A stretch of 64,000 nucleotides of DNA from Coturnix japonica (Eukaryota > Chordata > Aves > Galliformes > Phasianidae), in assembly GCF_001577835.2 (NCBI RefSeq), contig NC_029518.1, forward strand, positions 34,155,462-34,219,461. The letters are read 5' to 3'. Shown here piece after piece: positions 54,448-64,000 of the stretch. Both the position numbers and the translations under genes were made by a program. Under the pieces are notes generated by a model that saw only the letters and a program-made list of their open reading frames with translations, did not search any database and was not told the DNA's origin. Numbering within the stretch: the first letter of the stretch is position 1; the number at the start of each line of letters is the position of its first letter.

Positions 54448-57400
54448 CTAGAATAAGAAAGGAAGAAAGTAGCTTGATCAGACTGCAATAAATTTCAGTA
54501 TAGTCAAACCAAACTTAGATCAGGCAGACGAGGACCATCTGTCATACTACAGGGGTCCTAAATTACAGCAGGAAGAGCACCCTCCTTGTGTGAAATCAAC
54601 GTCATTAGGCAGTACTTTAGAACATACTATTGACCTTTATCAGCACGAAGCATTTTTATTGCTAAATTACTTAATTTTAACTCACTTTAGAACTTTCGTA
54701 GGACAGTTTCAGTTCCGAACCAGGAATTTTAAGTAGGCGATAGAGCAATCCTTTGACCCTTTGAACAGTCATGGACTCTGAAAAAGGGAGGTGGGAGGGG
54801 AAAGGTCTTTAGAAACATGCTGCTACCACAGAGCTGTACTGTGTTTTCAGCTATGCTTGCTCATAGCAACAGTGAAAGGCTGTACTGCTGCTTCAGTTCT
54901 AACATTGCAATAATGTATTTTGTACCTGAAATGATAACTGCTAACATCAAGTTGAAATGGTTTAATCTCTGGTGGATCGGACAGAATGCACTACCATGTT
55001 TTAAGTAAGTGTTCGGATCCCACATACCAAACTGAAGTGTTACGGCTTCATAATTTTCCTTTGAGTTTGAATTTACTCCACGCTAAAACCAAGTGACCTT
55101 TGGGACACGTACCAGTCAGGTTCTGACTGCTGGCAGCTGGTGCCCATTCCTTCCAGTTTTCCTACCTTAAATCGGCTTTCCTGGCACAAATATCACTGTG
55201 GACCCGATGCCATTCCTACCAGTAAGTGCTGCTATGTTAAGCAGGCCCCAGCAGACTGCCAGCAAAGCTGTACAGCCCTTCTATTATGAAGTCAGTTACA
55301 CTGAGGGATATTTTTTGTAATGAATCATGAGTGAGTGTAGTTTGCTCCAGAGGTGAGAGCTGTTTGCAATAGATCTACTCGATACAAAAAAGAAACTCAA
55401 CTTGTACTTCTTTTGAAGCTTTACCTAAAGGCACAGCAATAGTGAGTTACTCCTGTAATCCCACACATTGTACTGAAAACAAATATTTTTCTATCAAACG
55501 TTTTTGTAAAAGCTGTATCTATCTGATTTTATGCAACTTGTGATAATAAATGTGATTTTTATTTTAGAATAAAGCTTGACTAAGTTGTTTTCTTTCAGAC
55601 TCCATTCTCTGACACCTCTTTCCAATCCTTCAGTTTGATTTAGAACCATGTCTGCTCATTTTAGTTTTCACTACAGGCTCTAAAACTCTACAGATGAAAT
55701 CTATCTGTGATAGATTTGGTACAGGTCAACATCAGTCTCTAATGTCATTTTTAAGACAGAACGGAGACCTTATAGAGATCTAAAATTGCAGTCTATATAT
55801 TTGGCTCTTACGACTTTGTTCTTATTCCTGGGTTAGTACGTCCACCAGCTTTCGGATACAGCAGTTGGCCTCTGATTGCTTCACAAAGCCAGTCGCAGCC
55901 ATGATAACAATAACAAGCATCAACTTGCCATTTTCAAACTGGACTGAAAGTAAGTGGATGAGGATTAGCAAAATGACTTCTTAAACTGAGTTCTACATTT
56001 GTCATTCCTTGATATGACAGAATCATCAGGGGACAGTCTTCAGGAGCTGACAAAGCTAGAGGCAGCTGACATCCTTTATTACAGTCACTTGCAAAGGAGC
56101 AACAAATCAATTGCTAAAACAACAAGACAAGACATACCTGGTAGTTTTTTCTCTACAGGCTTCTGTTCAGGGTTGTCAGGACATTTAATTGTCAAAGCTT
56201 AAGGAAGAACAGTGAGGCATTAGTGAGTGAATGTCAGGCCCTGTTCTGGCAGGACACAAAAGCATTCTAAGTAAGTCTGCTTTTATATAGACTGTTTCCT
56301 CCCCCCAGCCTTACACTCCTTGTCTACTTAGTCTTCTAACAAAATGTTAAAATAGAATGCTTTAAAATACTGTTTGAAAGGGAGGGGAAAAAAATAACCC
56401 AACAGGATAAATTCTAGGAAACAAAGCTAAAAGAATTTCTACATCTGGGATGCAACCTAGTTTAAGTACGTAAACAGCCCCAAATACCAAAGTTAGCCAT
56501 ATTTTTCCTTGACTGTCCTAGAGCTGAGTTAAGTGGTTAGATAAATTAAAACAAATAATCAGGAAACAGCTACGGGATTAAGGTTAAAATCTCAAATCTC
56601 CTCTGTGGAAAAATCGTTCACACTGGCAGAAGAGAACATCAATACCTCTATTCCTCACTAAGTCTTAATTAAGAAAATCATTTAGGTTAGATTGCGGGGG
56701 AAAAGGAGATGAGTGCAGATAAGCAGGTATCCAGTCAAACTCATCCACATGTATAGTTCCAAGGAGCAGAAATACAAGCTGCAACCCAGGACCTCTCAAA
56801 GGCTTTTGAGCCCCCTGTATTTCATATACACCCAGGAAACACTGAACTCATAAAACTATTTTCAATGCAGAAGGAAAGGTTTAGACCATTTCTGGCCTCT
56901 TACTCAAAAGTTGATTTTTCAGAGTCAAAGGCTGCTGTCCCTTCAGTTCTCCTTCTTCAGGCACACCATATTCTAGATAAAGGAAAGCACACGTACATAG
57001 ATGTGAGCACTTCTTTTGAGACTAAAATTCAACAGCAGCCCAAAGAAAAGCAACCTCAGAATTGGATTTGTACTTACTAAGGCAAAGAGATGGGTATCTC
57101 GGATGGGCAGCAAGAAATTCTTCACTGGGTTTGTTTCTCTCTGGATCCCAGTGCCCTCCAGCCGCCAGCCAGGCCTTCCCAAATATTTTGCGATAATCGA
57201 GCTCTGCTCCTCTTCTCTCATCAGGAAAAATCTGTACTGACACAAGAATGGAGCACAACCAAATTATATGGCTTTCCAGAAAAGAAAAACTAACTCACAA
57301 CACTGTCTTATATGTTCAGTCCGTTTTAACTCCACCAGTGTTCTTACAAACCCAACCTCTAAGTACTAACTGATATCACCATACATTTATGGTACCTTCA

Positions 57401-60400
57401 ACTATGGGGAATGTTAGGAGCTCTACCTCCATGTACTGACTGATCCGTACGTGAATATGTAAGTATTGATTCAGATGGTTCTAGCCTCCTATTACAGAAG
57501 ATAACTGAAATGAGTTAACCATGCTGCTGCTGCTTTTCTTTCTGGCAAGCATATGTTTTTATTCATGGTCCGGCAGTTTCAATAGGAATTGATGAAGAAA
57601 TGCTGGTACTATTTTACATTTTCCCATGTCCTAGTGCCCACTGAACTAGCAATGTTAACAAACAGGGCTGTACTTTGTGGTCCCACTTAGTGCCCCACTT
57701 ACAAAGTGACGGAATAGTCAGTAAGTTGCTTTTCCCACATTCACGCAAACCATCTTAAAAGAAGCTGAATGGAAATTAATCAAGCAACGGTTTAAAGTCT
57801 GATTTTCCGCAGACCTGTGCAATTTCTTGATGCATCGCATACCTCAGACTTGTTCAAAACCTCCAGTTGACTGATCTTGGCAATAATTAGCTGCCTCAGG
57901 GTCTCTGGATTCTTCTCTGTGTCCATTAGAGGGTTATTGCGACACTCCAGGACCTGCAAACTTGGTAGTTTATCGAGCTCATTGATCTCTGACCACTGAA
58001 ATGGAGAAGAGTCTGTTGAGGAAACATAAAGCGCACTGCATTGCAGAACAGTAAGCGGCGACATTGGCCTTTCCTGTATAATAACTGTGAATGAAACAAT
58101 TCTTCTGGACAGCAGCACCCACTACTTCCATCCTGTTCATTTGATGAAGAAAATAATCATGGCACATTTAATTAAAAAGCTAAACAAACCAGGAGCTACT
58201 CAGCATTTTAGATCAATAGAATTCCACATGAGGAATGATGAGGTAGCGGAGGGACAGGGCTCACCACCATAAATCTCTTCATCTGACATGCTAAGGATCT
58301 TTTACACTCTGGTCAAGTCACAGGTGGGAATTTCAAAGAACTCAGTAGTTGCCTCAGGCTCTTACGCAAGCAATCAAACTAATCTTAAAAGAGCTAATTG
58401 CGAGTTACTCTTATACAAAGATGTGAAGCTCTCACAAGCGAACCTACCTGTGAGATTTTATTGTCATTTATTGCCAGGCGTTTTAAAGAAGGAAACATTT
58501 TAGTCTTGCATCCTAGGAAAAAGAATAAGTCCAAACAATAATGAAAACTTGGAGCGGACAGAATTAAAACACTACAACACATTGCTTCTCTTACATACCA
58601 AACTCAGCATCAGGAAAGCGTACAGAAGATATTCCATTGTTTGTAAGTATTAACTGCTCTAATCTGAAATGTAATAGATACAACAATTACTGTAACTGAT
58701 ATAGAACATTTTTGGTTAAAAATAAACAGACTTCCTCCACAAAAACCCACCTGTTGTTTTGTATTTTAAAAAACAAAGATGCAATAGACTTTCAACATCA
58801 TGAACGGTCAGTGACAAGTGAACAGCAGTAGACAGTACCCAGACCTTAGCAGAGCGTTTAGGGAATAAGCGTAATCATTTCAAGCTTTGCCTCCCCTCCT
58901 GACTCACTGTTCTGCTTGTATTTTTGTTTCCCTACAAAGGACAAATAGATGGACATTATGGGATAGCCTGCTCTTGGGAAATGCCCATCGTCAATGGTCT
59001 TTAATGTCACACCTTCCACCAAAGAGTCTAACAGCATTCTGCGCACTCAAACAACTGTGATGGCTGTGCAGCTGCTGCTGAACCTCTGTGACAGTCATGG
59101 ACATGAAACCATTCCTAAGAAGCCACATCCAAATCTGTTTTGTGTTTGTACAACTCTCTGCAGTCCTGCTGTCACAGATAAAATGCTGTAGATGGCAACA
59201 CTGAAAGAACTCGGTGAAGTGATAAATAATTTCAGTTTTGTAAGCATATAACAAAAACTTATTAACACACAACTTAAGAATGACTTGCTTACAACAAACC
59301 AAGACTGTATTAAGAGAGCTCAACTAAGTGATTCAGTTATTCTCCTCGAGAGGGCAAAATGCTTCTGTTTTAAGATTCCATTCACCTTCCATGCAACTTA
59401 AAAAACAAAACATGTTTCAGCCCACAAAGACTACAGAGAAGACTGACTATCCAGGATAAGGCAAAGAACTTCCAGCAAATTAGTTTAACAGCTACCTTGG
59501 GAGATGACCTATCAGATGCAGCTGACTTCCATCCAGCAGCTGGTTGTTTGAAAGGTCTAACAGTTTCAGGGTCTGTAGGACATGATCAGGCCTGCCACAT
59601 AGAAAAACAATAACAAAACGAAATATCACACAAAAGCAGAATATTTGAGGTTATTTTTAATAATAATACTAGTTTTCTATGTATATAACTGCATGCAAAT
59701 GATTGTACTTATATCGAGAATTTGGAAGCGTATCACATGAAGCTTGCAGTGTTTGCTTTACAGTTATGTCATGGTGACATAGACACTGCAGGTATGAACC
59801 TTGATGTGATACATAACTTAGCAGTACATCAGTCACAAGAGACTGATGTATGTTACCCATCTTACCTTTCCAAAACTGTAATATTATTTGAAGTAAGGTA
59901 TAATTCTTCAAGAACTGGCCACCCTGGAGCACAGAGAAGAACCTAAGAGCAAAACATCATTTAATGCAACAAAAGTTAGGAAGAAAATATTCCAGAAATT
60001 ATACTTTATGCAGATTCCCTCACAATATATTCAGAACTAATCATAGGACTCAAAACCAGAAATAAGTACTGCAGATTGCCTAACAATCTCTTTCCTCCAA
60101 ATGACACCTTCTTGTGTCCAGAACTATCAACACAGAGTTAAAGCCCAGTAAAGACTGTGGGCGTGTTGTAGATAATCTGTTGGAATGGCTGGGAAAGATT
60201 GGGCACTGGAACAGCCATTGCTGATCAGGAAAGTGAAACATAAATGCAAGATCTATCGCAAAAGAAATAAAGATAAGTAATTTGTCACCATGCAAGTGTG
60301 TGATGCTCCTATATGTTTAGTCTCTTTGTGTCAGGAAGTAAATAGTGTAAATGGGAAAGATGGAAAGAAACTTAACAAGAGTCATCAAAGCAATGTAACA

Positions 60401-63193
60401 CAGCTGTTCTCAACTACTTGCATTCTAAAAAGTTGGGAATTATTAAATGAAATTATTAGGCAGCAAGATCAAAAGCCAAAAGGGATATGTATATATTTTT
60501 TCATACAGCATGTAATTAAACTGATTTTATAAGATGTGGATACAACAAATTTTGCATAGATCCTCAACACTGTCTGTAATAATGGAATTCTTCCACTCAA
60601 TTCAATATCCATATTGCTGTCATTACAAAGAGACTATCAACTAGCACCTATGTTTCAAAGGACAATAAATAGATGCTAAAAAACATAGCAATGACCCTCC
60701 TCTAGCCTCTAGAGAAGAAACTGAAAACACTTCCACTTCAATCAGAACCCCAGTTTTGCTAAGTACGCTATTACTGGACAGCAGTTGACAGCAGAAATTT
60801 GAAAATTCAGCTAATTTCTCAATGCAGTACTTATCTGATGCAAGAAATCCAAATAATGGACTGGTACTTATAAGTCCCTATAGGTAACACAGCACTACTG
60901 AGAAGGGATTCATAAGACCTTCTTCCCCCACCATTGCTAACATGTTTGATGACAGAACTTCGCCCTTAATGAAGTGAGATATTAGGGCAGAATCAATGAA
61001 ATATTTGCATGTTTCAGCTCCTGAAACAAGTCAGAGCTTAGTTTATTCTGTGCTAAATCTGTGTTGTATGATATATTAAAAGTATTTTTATCAGGCACAA
61101 CGATATTAAGAGAATTTAAGGCTGATGCAAAGTGATGCCAAAGCAACTATTTCATGTCATGCTGACACATGTTCTTTCTCTTTGCATTTGTTCTTTTAAC
61201 TACATTAAAGTATATACAAACTTTTACTAAGTACAAGGAAACAAACTTTTCAAATCTTGAACATGAAGTTAAATTACACTTTAACTGCTTTATCTTGACT
61301 TGGTAATTTACAGATGTAAATGAAGTCCAACATTTCTTATTAAACTCCTGTGCTAATATAATCTGCATTTCCAACTAATACAATTATGTTACAGCACCTT
61401 TCCTAAGGATGATCACATTTCAGAAGAATAATATAATGTATAAATGTTTACTGTGCTTTACTTGTATAAAAATCCAGCAGCATAAAAAAAATAAAGATGT
61501 AGAAAGTTATTACCTCTGTCCAAGTTATCCCAGTCTGATTCAGTGCCAGTGTTGTCAGCTTTGAAAATGCATTGGACACAGAAATTGATGTAGACGGAAA
61601 TTTCATTTTGTTTCCACTGTGTAAAGAGAGCAATTATTAGCATAAACTTAAATAAATCCAATTGTTCATGAAGTCATTCATTTGGAATTACAGAGTAAGG
61701 ACAAAAATAATATAAGCATAATTCAAAAAAAGTCACTGATAGCATTTCATGCACCTAAAAGCACGACAAGATATATTTATACTTACATTCAAACTCATTC
61801 CTTCCTAATTTACCTTCCTATTTCATGGATGCATATTTATTCACCTGTTATTCAACCCTAACTTTACAAATAGTACCAGGTTGTAATACCTATACAGTGC
61901 TAAATACTGAAGAATACATAACACCTACAACTATTTAAAAACATTTTTTTGTCAGGTTAGCTATAAAAACAAATACAAACACTGGGCACGCCTTCTTACA
62001 ACAATAACTGTGTGCTTATTTCAGTTTAGCTGACATTGCTTTCACATTATTTTAGCTACACTGTGTGTATCGTACGGCAAAGGTTTTGGAAACTGCTAAT
62101 AGGACAACACAGATCACATATGCAAACATGTATATATACTCTTCATCAGTGAGATTTAAAAAAATAAAAGTAATTACAACCTAGCTGCTGTTAAAACCCA
62201 TTCTGAAGCACACAATTATCTTTTGAAAGTTGACCTCCTATCTAAAACAGACTCTTCTTTTTTGTCCTTACCTCCAAAGGAACAGAAATCCAAATATGAA
62301 TATTTATACCTGATATCAAGCGTTTCCAGATTTGGAACCTGAGAAGCAATATCTATTACTGTATCCCAGCACGACACCAGATTTTTTGATAGATCTATAT
62401 GTCTGATATCTGAAATTTTGTATTAAGAAAACAAACACCTCAAGCCTGATCTTCCTTTTTCAGAAATTAGAATTAGGTTTTGGTTTTGAATCAAATAAGG
62501 CAAGATGGGATATATGTCTGTTAGCTCTTAGAGGTACTGCCATTCAGCTACAGCAAATTTTACATTGATTTGTGGCACAGAAATGGCTTAGAGTTGTTAT
62601 AAAAGAGGTTAACTTTACAAATCTTAAAAAGGATGAATTTCTGCATCGATAGAAATTTTTACCAGTCTCCATAAATGAACTAACTAGCTTTGATCTTCTG
62701 CAACATCGCCACAACTGAATACACTTTTTGTTACGTATTTGAAACCTGTGGTACCTACAGAACAAATCATCTGTATTTTTTATATGGTTATCCACTCTAG
62801 AGTTATGGTAAAAAAAAATAAACCCCATTGCTGGAAACTTCTGAAACTACAGTCACAGTAATAACCTATGATAATATTGCTATTTTCAGTCACTGTCTAC
62901 GTTCTGCCTCAAAAACTGTGGGCTCCTACATTCTAACTCTGCAAGCACTGAACTGAGCTTACAAATATAAGCCTCAGTTTTAAACATTTTTCATAATGTA
63001 AGGATAAAAATACTGTTTCTCGTTCCTTGAGGTGAGCACTCAGAGTGCTACAATACAAACTTTATTTGTGGCATTGCATTATATAGCACCTTCCAAAAGG
63101 ATACTAGCACACGTTCCACTGATTTCCTCTTTCTGACCAGCATGGCTCACGGCACATTCATGCACTGAGATATGTACCAGTTGGTGCAGCTGG
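54355..63193 (-). CDS. TBCE: TBCE, tubulin-specific chaperone E, C-terminal 405 residues (partial, 13 exons)
   Basis: TBCE is a cytosolic cofactor that binds alpha-tubulin and, with cofactors C and D, releases native alpha/beta-tubulin dimers; loss in humans causes hypoparathyroidism-retardation-dysmorphism syndrome. Thirteen exons join in one frame on the minus strand: 63105-63193, 62310-62409, 61514-61616, 59866-59942, 59496-59591, 58599-58663, 58448-58512, 57843-57995, 57078-57231, 56904-56972, 56138-56197, 54686-54777 and 54355-54447. Visible residues 30-230 carry about eight leucine-rich repeats (for example [32 protein letters not shown]). The ubiquitin-like domain follows at about residues 325-405, ending in [10 protein letters not shown]; human ends ENGDCLLVRW. 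The N-terminal CAP-Gly domain, roughly 120 residues, lies beyond the right edge. It faces B3GALNT2 tail to tail as in human. Confidence 0.97.
54686..54777 (-). CDS. TBCE: TBCE exon, ubiquitin-like domain
   Basis: Acceptor TTTCAG, donor GTGAGT. Visible residues 345-375, [20 protein letters not shown] and [10 protein letters not shown]. Confidence 0.95.
56138..56197 (-). CDS. TBCE: TBCE exon, start of ubiquitin-like domain
   Basis: A 60-base exon, acceptor CTTAAG, donor GTATGT. Visible residues 325-345, [19 protein letters not shown]. It is the least conserved TBCE exon here, but phase on both sides fits exactly. Confidence 0.88.
56904..56972 (-). CDS. TBCE: TBCE exon, linker to ubiquitin-like domain
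   Basis: A 69-base exon, acceptor ATCTAG, donor GTAAGA. Visible residues 302-325, [20 protein letters not shown] then LL, against human [20 protein letters not shown]. Confidence 0.93.
57078..57231 (-). CDS. TBCE: TBCE exon, LRR cap region
   Basis: Acceptor GTACAG, donor GTAAGT. Visible residues 251-302, with [38 protein letters not shown]. Confidence 0.97.
57843..57995 (-). CDS. TBCE: TBCE exon, last leucine-rich repeats
   Basis: A phase 0 exon of 51 codons, acceptor TTTCAG, donor GTATGC. Visible residues 200-250, with [20 protein letters not shown] and [20 protein letters not shown]. Confidence 0.97.
58448..58512 (-). CDS. TBCE: TBCE exon, leucine-rich repeat
   Basis: A 65-base exon, acceptor TCCTAG, donor GTAGGT. 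Visible residues 178-199, [20 protein letters not shown]. Confidence 0.96.
58599..58663 (-). CDS. TBCE: TBCE exon, leucine-rich repeat
   Basis: A 65-base exon, acceptor TTTCAG, donor GTATGT. Visible residues 156-178, [20 protein letters not shown]. Confidence 0.95.
59496..59591 (-). CDS. TBCE: TBCE exon, leucine-rich repeat
   Basis: Acceptor GGCAG, donor GTAGCT. Visible residues 124-156, [20 protein letters not shown] and [11 protein letters not shown]. Confidence 0.96.
59866..59942 (-). CDS. TBCE: TBCE exon, leucine-rich repeat
   Basis: Acceptor TCTTAG, donor GTAAGA. Visible residues 99-124, [20 protein letters not shown] then ITVLER. Confidence 0.95.
59943..61513. other. TBCE intron, nothing recognised
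   Basis: AT-rich intron of about 1.6 kb with short ORFs only. Confidence 0.5.
61514..61616 (-). CDS. TBCE: TBCE exon, leucine-rich repeat
   Basis: Acceptor ACACAG, donor GTAATA. Visible residues 64-98, [20 protein letters not shown] followed by [14 protein letters not shown]. Confidence 0.96.
62310..62409 (-). CDS. TBCE: TBCE exon, first clear leucine-rich repeats
   Basis: Acceptor TTTCAG, donor GTATAA. Visible residues 31-64, [19 protein letters not shown] and [10 protein letters not shown]. Confidence 0.95.
63105..63193 (-). CDS. TBCE: TBCE exon (most 5' in window)
   Basis: Acceptor TTTTAG, donor GTATCC. It encodes [19 protein letters not shown] and EEISGTCA (visible residues 1-31), aligning with human QLSKLQEVSLRNCAVSCAG. 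Split codons join exactly to the next exon. Confidence 0.88.
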
Positions 63194-64000
63194 CTAAAAA
63201 AAAGAACATTCTGTTAAGTAATCTGCAAACACAAACATGCACAATACATAAGCACCTGATTGTTACACACAAATAATATTCTTCTCATAAATATCTCATT
63301 GAGAATGAGTGTCGTTCATTGTATCTCTTTCTTGTAATACTTCTCCTACTACAAAACAGGTCTGGTTGAATCATACTTCCTTCTTCTCTCCCACTTTCCT
63401 CTTCCCCTTCACACATCTCTCCTCTGCCTCCCACAGATCACAACTGATATGCATCCAACAAAAGAAAAAGTCATAAAAGAGATCAAATGTATGCAAACTG
63501 GAATTTAGTTGGCATTTCCAAGTTTTGTTTTGTTTTGATAACAGTTTTTGCAAGGAGTTCTAAGTTATTTGGGCATTCTTCGTATCACTTATGGAAAAAA
63601 AGGGGGAAAAATGGCATTTTTGACTGCTAAATATGTTCTGGGAGACAAGGAATACAGTTGTGGAATATCAGCTCAGAGAGGAGACTGTCACCTACTGAAC
63701 TGATATGTCTCTGGTGCTGGAGGTCATTCAATCTGCAGTCTATTGCATCTCATTAAATCAGTTCCTTTTTTCTTACCCTCACAAATAAATGGAAATTGAC
63801 ACGGACTGACTGAAAGACACCAGTAGCAATACAATGACTTTCTGAATTCCTTCTCTTCATTACATTACTGATATCATTAAACTAAGATGAAACAAGGAAG
63901 ACCATACTATACTCCACTTATTTGAAAAGGACTAGGAATGTGTATATATAAAGTTACAAAACACATTATTGATGATACAAAAATTATCTTCATTGCATGC
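63194..64000. other. TBCE intron reaching the right edge
   Basis: About 800 bases with no exon recognised; the next upstream TBCE exon (between the CAP-Gly and LRR regions) was looked for and not seen. Confidence 0.5.

Overview
This is a vertebrate nuclear genome window with introns, GT-AG splicing, two CpG-island promoters and AATAAA poly(A) signals. CR1 LINE pieces and a Galluhop-like mariner remnant point to a bird, most likely a galliform such as chicken. Four protein genes are recognisable by reading exons and comparing them with remembered human proteins. Their order LYST, GNG4, B3GALNT2, TBCE is the same neighbourhood as human 1q42.3, so I infer the matching chicken region (chromosome 3).

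Layout. About 418-11,390 (+): the last 11 coding exons and 3'UTR of LYST, giving the second half of the BEACH domain and the C-terminal WD40 propeller; the rest of this very large gene lies left of the window. 11,708-12,006: a broken mariner remnant. About 12,170-23,370 (+): GNG4, with a CpG-island promoter, an untranslated first exon (inferred) and two coding exons (74 aa). About 23,400-32,350: roughly 9 kb with no gene I can support, holding a CR1 tail and simple repeats. About 32,380-53,640 (+): B3GALNT2, complete in 12 coding exons (497 aa), with a CpG-island promoter carrying two ZNF143-like sites. About 53,900 to the right edge (-): TBCE, 13 exons covering its leucine-rich repeats and ubiquitin-like C-terminus; the CAP-Gly start lies beyond the window. 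B3GALNT2 and TBCE meet tail to tail.

The four genes do not form one pathway: LYST acts in lysosome-related organelle size and trafficking, GNG4 is a G-protein gamma subunit, B3GALNT2 glycosylates alpha-dystroglycan, and TBCE is a tubulin-folding cofactor. What is shared is conserved linkage. The most unusual items are a dimeric tRNA-like SINE with a CR1 3' tail in a LYST intron, and a long, nearly perfect hairpin in GNG4 intron 1 that resembles a microRNA precursor. I found no clearly new multi-gene system.
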